Source of the DNA: Steroidobacteraceae bacterium
GTDB taxonomy: Bacteria; Pseudomonadota; Gammaproteobacteria; Steroidobacterales; Steroidobacteraceae
Assembly: GCA_029266835.1 (NCBI GenBank)
Contig: JAQSWD010000004.1
Coordinates: 1 to 53,620 of the forward strand
Direction: 5' to 3'
Length of the DNA: 53,620 nucleotides
Shown: in pieces, positions 7,416 to 15,657 of the stretch
Layout of the letters: each line of letters starts with the position of its first letter
Position numbering within the stretch: the stretch's first letter is position 1
Translations under genes and position numbers: made by a program
Notes under the pieces: generated by a model
What the model was told of the DNA's origin: nothing
Database searches by the model: none
Seen by the model: only the letters and a program-made list of their open reading frames with translations

Positions 7416-8329
7416 CCGGGAAGGAAATCAAGAACGTCGCGGCGTCGGTGCTGGCGAAGCTGCGCAATACATCGAAGTCGAGCGGCGCGCCGTTCCAGCA
7501 GGTACTTCAGCTGTACGCCATGGAGCGATTTCTGTATCGCATCTCGAAGTCGAAGCACGCGCAAAGCGTCATTCTGAAAGGTGCGCTGCTGCTGAAAACA
7601 ATCGGAATCCCGAATGCACGTCCCACCGTGGACATCGACATGCTTCGAAAGGGCAAGGCAGATCACGCGAGTCTAGTGGCGCTCATCAAGGATTGCGCGA
7701 CTCTGGATGTTGAGGCCGACGGCCTTGCCTTCGTCGCTGATAGCGTGGTGGCCGAGGACATCGCCAAGGACTCGGAATACAAGGGAACGCGAGTTCTGAT
7801 GGATGCGCGCATGGACAACGTGCGCCTGAAGATCCAGATCGACTTCGGCGTGGGAGACGTCATGGTGCCCGGCCCGCGGATGATCGAGTACCCGGTTTTC
7901 CTGGGCGGCGACGCGATCTCGATGCTGGCCTATCCAATAGAGTCCTCCATCGCGGAAAAGCTCCAGGCCATGGTCGCGCTCGGCAACGCCAATAGCCGCA
8001 TGAAGGACTTTTACGATGTCTGGATCTGCTCGAACCATCTCGACTTCAATGCGGATACGCTTCTCGAGGCAATCGACGTCACGTTCAGGAATCGGGAGAC
8101 GCCCGTTCCTGCGGACGAAGTCGAGCCACTCACCTCTGCTTTCGCGGAAGGACATCGAGTCCAATGGAACGCCTTCGTGAGAAAGATTGGCGAGACCGAA
8201 CTCATCGATGAGTTCGGCAAGATCGTCAATGACGTCAAGGTGTTCGCAATGCCGGCGCTGCATGCGCTTTACGGCGGCCAGAGGCTGAAGAAGCAATGGA
8301 AAGCGGGGCGGGGATGGGTCGCGGCGTGA
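7412..8329 (+). CDS. abiEii: AbiEii-type nucleotidyltransferase toxin
   Basis: The 305-residue protein belongs to the DUF1814/AbiEii nucleotidyltransferase family (DNA polymerase beta fold). Visible motifs are ILKGALLL (usual KGGTAL), RPTVDIDML (R-T-x-DIDL metal-binding Asp pair), IQIDFGVGD, and the C-terminal EKLQAMVALGNANSRMKDFYDVW with the conserved Lys and Asp. Family members transfer nucleotides to RNA targets such as tRNA ends and cause reversible growth arrest; the target here is unknown. All the motifs are intact, so the toxin is likely active. It overlaps abiEi by 4 bp and ends 49 bp before the restored dusA. Confidence 0.9.
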   Translation: MTGKEIKNVAASVLAKLRNTSKSSGAPFQQVLQLYAMERFLYRISKSKHAQSVILKGALLLKTIGIPNARPTVDIDMLRKGKADHASLVALIKDCATLDVEADGLAFVADSVVAEDIAKDSEYKGTRVLMDARMDNVRLKIQIDFGVGDVMVPGPRMIEYPVFLGGDAISMLAYPIESSIAEKLQAMVALGNANSRMKDFYDVWICSNHLDFNADTLLEAIDVTFRNRETPVPADEVEPLTSAFAEGHRVQWNAFVRKIGETELIDEFGKIVNDVKVFAMPALHALYGGQRLKKQWKAGRGWVAA

Positions 8330-8378
8330 AGGGTGATGACATGAAGAAGATATCAAACAACTCGGCAGCAAGAGGCGT

Positions 8379-9413
8379 ATGAAGCTGAATCGCCGGATAT
8401 CCGTGGCCCCCATGATGGATTGGACCGACCGCCATTGTCGGTATTTCCTGCGCGGGTTTTCTCCGGACACTCTTCTGTACACGGAGATGATCACCACCGG
8501 CGCAGTGCTGCGCGGCGAGCGCGCTCGACTCATGGCCTACGACCCGGCCGAACATCCGGTGGCGCTGCAGCTGGGCGGCAGCGATCCGAAGGCCCTCGCC
8601 GAAGCCGCGCGCATCGGCGCGGACCTGGGCTACGACGAGATCAACCTCAATTGCGGATGCCCCAGCGATCGCGTGCATTCGGGGGCCTTCGGCGCCTGCC
8701 TGATGATGCGGCCTGCCCTGGTCGCGGATTGTGTTTCCGCGATGCGCGCGGCGGTGTCGGTGCCGGTCACCGTGAAGTTGCGCATCGGCGTCGTCGATGC
8801 GCAGGAGCTGGGCGGCGAGGGCGCGACGCGCCGCGAATCCGCGCGTGCCGCCGCCGCGCGTTTTGGTGATGCCGAGCGCGCGGAGTTGCAAGACTTCGTG
8901 AGCGGCATCGTGGATGCCGGTTGCGACGTGGTCATCGTACATGCGCGCAAGGCCGTGCTCGGTGCCTGGTCGCCGCGCGACAACCGCGAGATACCGCCGC
9001 TTCGCTACGACGTGGTGCGGGAACTGCAACAGGCGATCGCGCCGGTGCCCGTGGTACTCAATGGCGGGCTGCGCACGCGCGAGCAGATAGTTAGCGAGCT
9101 GTCGTGGGCGGATGGCGTCATGCTCGGGCGCGAGGCCTATCACCGCCCCATGCTGCTGGCGGAACTGGGCGGCACGCAACCGTCCCGTCTGGCGCTGCTG
9201 GAACGCATGACCGACTACGCGCGGCGCGAGATGGCGCGCGGCGAGAAGCTGAGCTGGATCGCGCGGCACATGCTGGGGTTGTACTCGGGCCAGCCGGGCG
9301 CGAAGGAATTTCGCCGGCGGCTTTCGGAAGGATCACGCGATCCGGGCGCGCCCGCGGAGTTGTTGCTCGAGGTGGGTCGCGCCTGCGAGCGGCTGGATGA
9401 CGCCGCCGCCTGA
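8379..9413 (+). CDS. dusA: tRNA-dihydrouridine synthase A
   Basis: The 344-residue flavoenzyme reduces uridines in the tRNA D-loop (U20/U20a), using FMN and NADPH. Motifs visible are SVAPMMDWTDRHCR, LLYTEMITTGAV, HPVALQLGGSDP, NLNCGCPSDRV with the catalytic Cys in GCPS, VTVKLRIG, HARKA, NGGL and DGVMLGREAY. Relative to E. coli DusA there is an extra Ala/Arg/Gly-rich segment of about 25 residues after RIGV (GGEGATRRESARAAAARFG). The N-terminus MKLNR is much shorter than the leader retained in the displaced fragment at 6400. I infer that the first 16 or so codons came with the inserted element, which restored the gene. Confidence 0.95.
   Translation: MKLNRRISVAPMMDWTDRHCRYFLRGFSPDTLLYTEMITTGAVLRGERARLMAYDPAEHPVALQLGGSDPKALAEAARIGADLGYDEINLNCGCPSDRVHSGAFGACLMMRPALVADCVSAMRAAVSVPVTVKLRIGVVDAQELGGEGATRRESARAAAARFGDAERAELQDFVSGIVDAGCDVVIVHARKAVLGAWSPRDNREIPPLRYDVVRELQQAIAPVPVVLNGGLRTREQIVSELSWADGVMLGREAYHRPMLLAELGGTQPSRLALLERMTDYARREMARGEKLSWIARHMLGLYSGQPGAKEFRRRLSEGSRDPGAPAELLLEVGRACERLDDAAA
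8397..8429 (+). repeat. Right direct repeat (att-like), inside the dusA 5' end
   Basis: This is the partner of 6464-6496: 20 bp perfect (8406-8425) within a 33-bp match with three mismatches. The interval between the repeats, about 1.93 kb, contains only abiEi-abiEii plus the displaced dusA tail. Confidence 0.75.
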
Positions 9414-9890
9414 TCAGAGCAGGTTCCGGTAGTCCGCGAGCGTGTCGCGAAAGTGCTCCTGGTGGCCCTCGACCGAGGCGATGAACTGGAAATCCTCGAA
9501 GTCGAACCCTGGCCCGACGTCGCAGCCCATGAGCGACCACGCGCCGAGGCTGCGCGCGGCCTGCCAATCGCCGGCGCGCACGGTGACCATGGGGTCGTAT
9601 CCTCCGGAAGCCGACGCCAGCACGCGGCTGGAGAGTTCTCGTGTCGCGGGGCGATAGATCAGCAACTCCAGCGGCGCGCCATCGTGGAAATGCCAGGTTT
9701 CGTCGGAAGCCACGACGTGCCAGCGGCTGAACTGCGGCGTTTCCAGCAGGTAGTAGATGGACGTCAGCGCGGCGCGCGGGCCGCGTGCCGTCTGGATGAG
9801 TTCCGCCGAGCGGTGCGTCTCGCGGTAAAAGCCGCCCTCCGGATGCGGAACCAGCTCGAGCTGGTCTATCAATTCCCTGGCGGTTTTCAT
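9414..9890 (-). CDS. Cupin (DUF985/cupin_5) protein
   Basis: The 158-residue single-domain cupin begins ARELIDQLELVPHPEGGFYRETHRS, the usual opening of DUF985 proteins. It continues with LLETPQFSRWHVVASDETWHFHDGAPLEL (metal- or ligand-binding barrel motif 1) and VRAGDWQAARSLGAWSLMGCDVGPGFDFEDF (motif 2). Relatives bind small molecules or isomerise sugars, but no firm activity is established. Its ATG overlaps the stop of the upstream M28 peptidase (ATGA), so both are in one operon. Its stop abuts that of dusA (convergent, zero spacing). Confidence 0.88.
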   Translation of the reverse strand: MKTARELIDQLELVPHPEGGFYRETHRSAELIQTARGPRAALTSIYYLLETPQFSRWHVVASDETWHFHDGAPLELLIYRPATRELSSRVLASASGGYDPMVTVRAGDWQAARSLGAWSLMGCDVGPGFDFEDFQFIASVEGHQEHFRDTLADYRNLL

Positions 9891-11314
9891 CGGCGCGGTG
9901 GTTTGGGAGCGACCACGCGTTCCCAGCTGCCGGGGTACTGAGCGCCCAGCCAGACCGCGACGCCGTAAGCGGCGACCGATTGTCTGAGCGCCTCGGGGTC
10001 GACCTGCGCCAGCGTGTCGTTGGCGGTGTGGTGAATGTCGAAGTATTTCGTCCCATCGAGATTGGGCTCGAGGATGGGCATGCCCAGTTTGCCCAGGGCA
10101 TCGAGATCGGCGCCGCCGCGGGCTTCATTGCCGCCTCTGGCCAGCTTGAGTGGCGCGAGGGCCCGGTAGATCTGGTCGACCACCGGCAACTGCGCGGGGT
10201 GGACGCGACTAGATAGCCGCCACACTGGGCCGGCGCCGAAATCGGCCTCGAATCCCAGCACGTGCCGGGCCATCTCGGCCTCGTGGGCGGCCACATAGGC
10301 CAGCGAGCCCGAAGTGCCGAATTCCTCGTTGGCGAACAGCACGACGCGGATGGTGCGTCGGGGTTTCACGTCCAGCCCGGCTATCAGTTTGGCCACGCCC
10401 ATCATGATGCCCACGCCAGCGGCATTATCGAGCGCGCCCACGCCAGGATCCCAGGAGTCGAGGTGCGCGCCCAGGATCACGATTTCCTGCGCGAGATCGG
10501 TGCCGGGGATCTCGCCGACCACGTTGGCCGACTTTGCCGGCGGCAAGTCGCGCGAGCTGCTCTTCAGCCTCAGGCGCACGGGCTTGCCGCTTTCGAACTG
10601 ACGCGCGAGCGCGTCGGCATCGGGGTTGGAGATCGCCAGCGCGGGAATCTTTGGGGAATTGGCGGCGTAACGCAGGCCGCCGGTGTGCGGGAATCGCTGG
10701 TCGCTGGTGCTGATCGAACGGATCACGACGCCGATGGCGCCGAGCGCCGAGGCGGCGGAGGGTCCATTGGCGCGCACGGCGACAGCCTTGCCGTAGCCGG
10801 TGCCATCACGCGTGCGTTCCATGCGATTGCTGAAGAACACGATCCTGTCCTTCACGGCGCCGGCGGGCAGTGCGGCCAGCGCTTCGAGGTCTTTGACCAT
10901 GACGGCCTCGGCATCGATTCCCTCGCCAGCGGTGCCGATGCTTCCACCCAGCGCAAGCGCGGGCATGGGCTGCGGGAATGGCGCCAACACTTCGAACTCG
11001 GCTTCTCCCCGAACCCAATGGGGCACTACGGCATCGACGGTGCGCACATTGGCAAAACCCAGCTTGTTCATTTCGCGCAGCGCCCAGGCCACGGCGGCCT
11101 TGTCGCCGGCCGAGCCTGCGGGCCGCGGGCCCACTTCCATGGTCAATGACGTCACCAATTGGTAAGCGGTGCCATCGGCCAGGGCGCGTTCGCGCAGCGT
11201 CGCGGCCGCCGCCAGGTCGGGGCGAGAGAAAGAAACCGGCTTGTCGGCGGCGAAGGCCGAAGTGATGAAAGCCAGGATAAAAGACGTGAAAATCGGGAGG
11301 CTTTGTTTGCGCAT
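9887..11314 (-). CDS. Secreted M28-family zinc aminopeptidase
   Basis: The protein has 475 residues from the ATG that starts a clear signal peptide (MRKQSLPIFTSFILAFITSAFA); 18 extra codons upstream are out of character. A protease-associated region (about 120-240) is followed by the M28 catalytic domain. ILGAHLDSWDPGVGALDNAAG gives zinc-binding His and Asp, FANEEFGTSGS the catalytic Glu and a zinc ligand, FEADFG another Asp, and YFDIHHTANDT the final His. It should be exported and release N-terminal residues from peptides. The partner gene downstream is the cupin (4-bp overlap). It is divergent from the cyclase-FHA gene, 101 bp apart. Confidence 0.9.
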   Translation of the reverse strand: MRKQSLPIFTSFILAFITSAFAADKPVSFSRPDLAAAATLRERALADGTAYQLVTSLTMEVGPRPAGSAGDKAAVAWALREMNKLGFANVRTVDAVVPHWVRGEAEFEVLAPFPQPMPALALGGSIGTAGEGIDAEAVMVKDLEALAALPAGAVKDRIVFFSNRMERTRDGTGYGKAVAVRANGPSAASALGAIGVVIRSISTSDQRFPHTGGLRYAANSPKIPALAISNPDADALARQFESGKPVRLRLKSSSRDLPPAKSANVVGEIPGTDLAQEIVILGAHLDSWDPGVGALDNAAGVGIMMGVAKLIAGLDVKPRRTIRVVLFANEEFGTSGSLAYVAAHEAEMARHVLGFEADFGAGPVWRLSSRVHPAQLPVVDQIYRALAPLKLARGGNEARGGADLDALGKLGMPILEPNLDGTKYFDIHHTANDTLAQVDPEALRQSVAAYGVAVWLGAQYPGSWERVVAPKPPRR

Positions 11315-11383
11315 GAGGCCTGTTTGGGTATGGGAGGCGGTACGGGGATCAGTCGAATGGGCTGTCATTCTAGGTCATATGTA

Positions 11384-11389
11384 TATAAT
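11384..11389 (+). promoter_or_regulatory. -10 element for the cyclase-FHA gene
   Basis: TATAAT is perfect and follows a TG-containing stretch. No good -35 stands 17 bp upstream. The transcription start would be about 20 bases before ATG 11416. Confidence 0.45.
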
Positions 11390-11415
11390 CCCCCGCGTCC
11401 ATCCATCTGATCCCT

Positions 11416-12321
11416 ATGGCCAAAGACGTTGAACTCGCCATCGTTTTCGCTGACGTAGTCGGCTCGACGCGGCTCTATGAAGAGCTGGGGGACCAGCGCG
11501 CACGCGAGGTGGTCGCCACCTGCATCGACATCATGCGCCAGGCCACCGAAGAACATCACGGCACGGTCATCAAGACCATGGGTGATGAAGTCATGTCCAC
11601 CTTCGCCGTGGCCAACGACGCCCTGAATGCGGCGGCGAAGATGCAGAAATCCATTACCGGCAACCCGGAACTCACGGCGGAAGGCCATCATGTGGCCATC
11701 CGCATCGGCTGCCATGCGGGCCCCGTGGTGGTCGAGAACCGCGACGTCTTCGGATCCACCGTACACACCGCGAATCGCATGACCAGCCAGGCGAAAGCCG
11801 GCCAGATCATCACCACCGAGGCGATGGTGGCGCTGCTGACGCCGGAATGGCAATCCGCCGTCCGGCAGATAGACGTGGCCACGCTGAAGGGTCAGGGCGC
11901 CGAAGTCACCTTGTTCGAAGTGCTCTGGCAGACCGACGACATCACCAGCATGCTGCCGTCGGTGTCGATCTCCGCGCAGGAAGGCCGCCGAGCCATGCGC
12001 CTGCGGCTCACTTTCGACGGTGGTGAGGTGATGCTCACCGAGCAGCGTCCCAACGTGGCCATCGGCCGCGCCGACGACAACGATCTCGTGATCCGCGGCA
12101 ATCTCATTTCACGCCTGCATGCGCGCATCGAGATCAACCGCAACAAGTTCGTGCTGATCGACCAGAGCACCAACGGCACCTTCGTGCAGGCCGAGGGCGG
12201 CGAAGAATTGTTCGTCCGCCGTGACAGCGTGCAGATCAAGGGCGAAGGCCTCATCGGTCTCGGTCGCGTACCCGAGCGCGATTCGCCCCTGACTATCCGT
12301 TTCTACTGCGAAGAAGCGTAG
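11416..12321 (+). CDS. Class III adenylate cyclase domain fused to an FHA domain
   Basis: The 301-residue soluble protein has a class III nucleotidyl cyclase domain (about 5-175) and an FHA phosphothreonine-binding domain (about 205-295). Metal-binding residues D13 (FADVVGST) and D57 (KTMGDE) are present, as are the ATP-specifying K53 and D110. In the final motif the transition-state Asn is replaced by His (VHTANR, H117), while R121 is kept. The FHA part shows IGRADDNDLVI, SRLHARI and STNGTF. The pairing suggests that cAMP synthesis, or a pseudo-enzyme output, is tuned by a Ser/Thr kinase signal, but no kinase lies in the window. It is a single-gene unit ending in a large palindrome. Confidence 0.87.
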   Translation: MAKDVELAIVFADVVGSTRLYEELGDQRAREVVATCIDIMRQATEEHHGTVIKTMGDEVMSTFAVANDALNAAAKMQKSITGNPELTAEGHHVAIRIGCHAGPVVVENRDVFGSTVHTANRMTSQAKAGQIITTEAMVALLTPEWQSAVRQIDVATLKGQGAEVTLFEVLWQTDDITSMLPSVSISAQEGRRAMRLRLTFDGGEVMLTEQRPNVAIGRADDNDLVIRGNLISRLHARIEINRNKFVLIDQSTNGTFVQAEGGEELFVRRDSVQIKGEGLIGLGRVPERDSPLTIRFYCEEA

Positions 12322-12328
12322 GTAGGTA

Positions 12329-12386
12329 GGTGCCGGGTGGGGAAAGTGGGGAAAAGTCCTTTTCCCCACTTTCCCCACCCGGCACC
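12329..12386. repeat. 58-bp perfect palindrome between convergent genes
   Basis: Two perfect 28-bp arms (12329-12356 and 12359-12386) flank a 2-base centre. Each arm also contains a near-repeat, GGGGAAAGTGGGGAAAAG. It lies 8 bp after the cyclase-FHA stop and 5 bp before the pckG stop, so it can serve as a bidirectional terminator. The length, perfection and lack of a loop look more like a REP/MITE-type mobile palindrome than an ordinary terminator. Confidence 0.7.
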
Positions 12387-12390
12387 ATGT

Positions 12391-14166
12391 TTACCCCAAA
12401 CGTTTCTCGATCCCGTCCAGCTCGGCTGACATTTCCGCAGGCGCGCGGTCCCCGAATTCCTTCAAGTACGCCCGCATTTCGGAAACTTCGTTGCGCCAGG
12501 CATCGGGACTCACCGCCAGCAGTTCCTTCATGGCGGATTCGCTCACGTTCGCGCCCTCCAGGTTGAGATCGCCCGGGTTCGGCAGATAGCCGATCGCCGA
12601 CTCGCGCGCGCCCACCTGGCCGGCGCAACGCTTGAGTATCCACTCCATCACGCGCAGGTTGTCGCCGAACCCCGGCCACATGAACTTGCCGTCCGCATCG
12701 CGGCGGAACCAGTTGACGTGGAACAATCTGGGCGGGTGCTCGAGCTTGCGGCCGACCTCCAGCCAGTGCGCCCAGTAATCACCGAAGTTGTAGCCGGCGA
12801 AGGGCTTCATGGCCATGGGGTCACGACGCACCACGCCCACTTCGCCGGTGGCCGCGGCCGTGGTCTCCGAAGCCACCGAGGCGCCGACGAGCACGCCGTG
12901 TTGCCAGTCGCGGGCTTCGTACACCAGTGGCGCCACTTCGCGGCGCCGGCCGCCGAAGACAATCGCGGAAATCGGCACGCCCATCGGATCCTCGCTGCGC
13001 GGTGAGTAGATAGGATTGTTCCGGGCGGCCACGGTGAACCGCGAGTTCGGATGCGCCGAGACGCCGCCGTCCGCGGTCTTGTACGGCTTGCCTTGCCAAT
13101 CCGTCACCGGCGTATTGAGCTTGCGGCCTTCCCACCAGGGCTCGTTGTCGGCGGTCAGCGCGACGTTCGTGAACAAGGTGTCACGATGGATCATGTCGAA
13201 CGCATTCTTGTTCGTGGCGCGGTTGGTGCCGGGCACGACGCCGAAATAGCCGGCCTCGGGGTTGATGGCATACAGGCGGCCATCGGGCCCGGGATGCAGC
13301 CAGGCGATATCGTCGCCCACGGTCCAGATTTTCCACCCCGGCATCGACTCCGGCGGGATCAGCATGGCCAGGTTCGTCTTGCCGCAGGCGGAAGGAAACG
13401 CCGCGGCGATGTAGCGGGTTTCGCCCTGCGGATTCTGGATGCCGACGATGAGCATGTGCTCGGCCAGCCAGCCTTCGGTCCGGGCCTGCCAGCTGGCAAT
13501 GCGCAGCGCATGACACTTCTTGCCGAGCAACGCGTTGCCGCCGTAACCCGAGCCGTAGCTCTCGATGGCCAGATCCTCAGGGAAATGCATGATGAACCGG
13601 CGATCCGGATCGAGTTCGCCGGTGGAGTGCAGCCCCTTCACGAACCTGCCGTCACGCGCGATGCGTTCCAGCGCCGCATGACCCATGCGCGTCATGATGG
13701 ACATGTTGATGACCACGTAGGCGCTGTCGGTGATCTCCACGCCGCAGCGCGAATAGGGTGAATCGATGGGCCCCATGCAGTAGGGCACGACGTACAACGT
13801 GCGTCCCTTCATGCAACCCTTGAACAGTGCGCGCATCCGGGCGCGCGCTTCTTCGGGCGCCATCCAGTTGTTGTTCGGGCCGGCGTCCTCCTTGTTCCGC
13901 GTGCAGATGAACGTCAGATGTTCGACGCGGGCGACGTCCGAGGGATGCGAATAGGCGAGGTGGCATCCCGGGAAGGTAGTTTGATTGAGCTGCTTGAGTT
14001 CACCCGACTTCTCGAGCTGCTGCTTGAGCCGCGCCAGTTCCGCGGCGGAACCATCACACCAGTGCACCCGGTCGGGCGTGGTCAGCTGGCGTACGGATTC
14101 GACCCATTCGGCGACGTCGGGTGCGAGCAGGGGAAGGGGAGTGAACGCTTGGGGCGCTGTGGCCAT
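12391..14166 (-). CDS. pckG: Phosphoenolpyruvate carboxykinase (GTP)
   Basis: The enzyme (591 residues) converts oxaloacetate and GTP to PEP, GDP and CO2 in gluconeogenesis, in the cytoplasm. The start with MATAPQAFTP is preferred because AAGGA lies about 7 bp upstream; 14 more codons are open before it. Hallmarks are YVVPYCMGP, the kinase-1/P-loop FPSACGKTNLAML with the reactive Cys of the GTP class, TVGDDIAW, NPEAGYFGVVPGTN, FGGRRREVAPLV and FAGYNFGDYWAHW. The length is normal for the family. It is convergent with the cyclase-FHA gene across the 58-bp palindrome. Confidence 0.97.
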   Translation of the reverse strand: MATAPQAFTPLPLLAPDVAEWVESVRQLTTPDRVHWCDGSAAELARLKQQLEKSGELKQLNQTTFPGCHLAYSHPSDVARVEHLTFICTRNKEDAGPNNNWMAPEEARARMRALFKGCMKGRTLYVVPYCMGPIDSPYSRCGVEITDSAYVVINMSIMTRMGHAALERIARDGRFVKGLHSTGELDPDRRFIMHFPEDLAIESYGSGYGGNALLGKKCHALRIASWQARTEGWLAEHMLIVGIQNPQGETRYIAAAFPSACGKTNLAMLIPPESMPGWKIWTVGDDIAWLHPGPDGRLYAINPEAGYFGVVPGTNRATNKNAFDMIHRDTLFTNVALTADNEPWWEGRKLNTPVTDWQGKPYKTADGGVSAHPNSRFTVAARNNPIYSPRSEDPMGVPISAIVFGGRRREVAPLVYEARDWQHGVLVGASVASETTAAATGEVGVVRRDPMAMKPFAGYNFGDYWAHWLEVGRKLEHPPRLFHVNWFRRDADGKFMWPGFGDNLRVMEWILKRCAGQVGARESAIGYLPNPGDLNLEGANVSESAMKELLAVSPDAWRNEVSEMRAYLKEFGDRAPAEMSAELDGIEKRLG

Positions 14167-14309
14167 TGAGTGGTCCTTGTAATTGTCCGTCTTGTCCTGA
14201 CGAGACAAAGGAGTATAGCCGTGAACCCCCGGATGACGACCATACGGGTGTTAGCGATAACAGCTCTGGGAATCGGCTGAAAATGAGCAAAACAAACTTC
14301 AGAAATGAA

Positions 14310-14332
14310 AACGCGCCCGCAAGGGGCGCGTT
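14310..14332 (-). terminator. Rho-independent terminator of the PHA operon
   Basis: AACGCGCCC-GCAAG-GGGCGCGTT forms a 9-bp stem. On the minus strand it is followed by TTTTC. It lies about 40 bp after the phasin stop, at the end of the phaC-phaZ-phasin unit. Confidence 0.7.
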
Positions 14333-14369
14333 ATTAGTCAGAGTTTGTTTTGACTCATGACATGACAGG

Positions 14370-14750
14370 TCAGGCCGCTTTGACAGCCGCGCGGCGACGC
14401 GTGCCCGCAGCGCGCTTGCGTGCGGCCGACGTCTTGCCAGCGGACTTCCGCGCCGGGCTCGCGGCTTGTTTGGCCAGGCTCGAGTAAGTCGAACGAGCCA
14501 GTGCCGTCACTTCCTTCCCGGCGTCGCGCGCGATCACCGAGTTCTCCTTCACGAACCGGGATACATGGCGACGAGCCACCTTGTTGAACTCGCGACCCGC
14601 GAGCTGAAGGGCGTCGAGCGAGGCTTTCACGGAATCGACGCGAGCAGAGGTCAGAACGGCGCGGGCGCGGGTGACCGCCGAGTCGGCGAATGCGGCCGCA
14701 CGGGCGCGCAAATCCGCAGTACTTTCAATAACTTGATCCTGGAATTTCAT
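14370..14750 (-). CDS. Phasin-family protein with basic Ala/Lys/Arg tail
   Basis: The 126-residue protein starts MKFQDQVIESTADLRARAAAF, with AGGAG just upstream of this ATG. Residues 1-95 are helical and amphipathic (VDSVKASLDALQLAGREFN), like phasins that coat polyhydroxyalkanoate granules. The C-terminal 30 residues are Lys/Arg/Ala-rich (KSAGKTSAARKRAAGTRRRAAVKAA), like the histone-H1-type tails of PhaF. In that family such tails bind DNA and tether granules to the nucleoid. It is the last gene of the phaC-phaZ-phasin unit and is followed by a terminator. Confidence 0.8.
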   Translation of the reverse strand: MKFQDQVIESTADLRARAAAFADSAVTRARAVLTSARVDSVKASLDALQLAGREFNKVARRHVSRFVKENSVIARDAGKEVTALARSTYSSLAKQAASPARKSAGKTSAARKRAAGTRRRAAVKAA

Positions 14751-14838
14751 AGGGGCTCCTGTGCTGCGACGCAGCAATGATGCAATGCATCATACTTGCG
14801 AGAGCTCTCAAGTCAAGCCGCCAGGTCAACGATTCAGG

Positions 14839-15657
14839 TCAACTGGCGAGCGGGGTGTCCGATTCGAGGAATTCGCGGACGACGGGCGCCACCTTGTCGA
14901 GAGAGTGGAGCATGAACAGATGCCCGCCGCCGGGAACGATATGCAGCCGGTTGTGAGGCACCAGCATGGCGATGATGCGCGCGTTCACCGGCGGCACCAG
15001 CGGATCATCCGCGCCAGCCATGACCAGCGTGGGCTGTCGGATCCGGTGCAGCCAGTGAATGCTCGTCCAGCCGACGCCGGCCAGCAGTTGATAGATGTAG
15101 CCCATGAACTGCGGCGCGATGATGCGCGAGGTGTGCGCGGACATGAGCTTCGGATTGCGGCGCGCCTCGCCGCCATAAATATCTCCGGCGGCTTTCTGCA
15201 TGTAGGTGGGAGACAGGTAGCGCTTCGGCGTCATCATCTTCGATAACGCGGAGGGACGGCCGGGGACCATGATGGCGCCGGTGGATGTCGCGGCGAGCAC
15301 CAGCCGCCGACAACGGTCCGGATACTGCCGGGCGAATTGCTGTGCCAGCGCGCCACCCCACGATACGCCGATGACATCGACCTGCTGATAACCCAGCCGG
15401 TCGAGTAGTTTGTTCGCGAGTCGCGCGAGGCCCGAAAACCGGCGGGGCCGCCAGCTCATCTCCGACTTGCCGACGCCGGGCACGTCGAAAATGATGATCT
15501 CGCGCTCGGGCAACGCCTCCATGAAGGGAAAACACAGCTCGAGATTCGCGCCGATGCCGTTGAACAGCAGCAGCGGCAGCCCGACCTTGCCGTGCTGGGT
15601 GGCGACGCGCAGGTGGATGCCGTCGACCTCGATGTATTCGACCTGCGGTTTGCTCAT
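14839..15657 (-). CDS. phaZ: Intracellular medium-chain PHA depolymerase
   Basis: The 272-residue alpha/beta hydrolase matches the PhaZ of mcl-PHA-accumulating pseudomonads. LPLLLFNGIGANLELCFPF holds the oxyanion region. GVSWGGALAQQFA carries the nucleophile Ser in G-x-S-x-G, GADDPLVPP the Asp and GGGHLFM the His. VLAATSTGAIMVPG and GWTSIHWLHRIRQPTLVMAG are also very PhaZ-like. It releases 3-hydroxyacids from stored granules in the cytoplasm. Its ATG overlaps the phaC stop by 4 bp, so synthase and depolymerase are translated in tandem. Confidence 0.92.
   Translation of the reverse strand: MSKPQVEYIEVDGIHLRVATQHGKVGLPLLLFNGIGANLELCFPFMEALPEREIIIFDVPGVGKSEMSWRPRRFSGLARLANKLLDRLGYQQVDVIGVSWGGALAQQFARQYPDRCRRLVLAATSTGAIMVPGRPSALSKMMTPKRYLSPTYMQKAAGDIYGGEARRNPKLMSAHTSRIIAPQFMGYIYQLLAGVGWTSIHWLHRIRQPTLVMAGADDPLVPPVNARIIAMLVPHNRLHIVPGGGHLFMLHSLDKVAPVVREFLESDTPLAS

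Noticed and set aside
6204-8430. Integrase or transposase gene for the dusA insertion
   Set aside because: All frames in the interval were read; only abiEi and abiEii are convincing. No tyrosine or serine recombinase motifs were seen.
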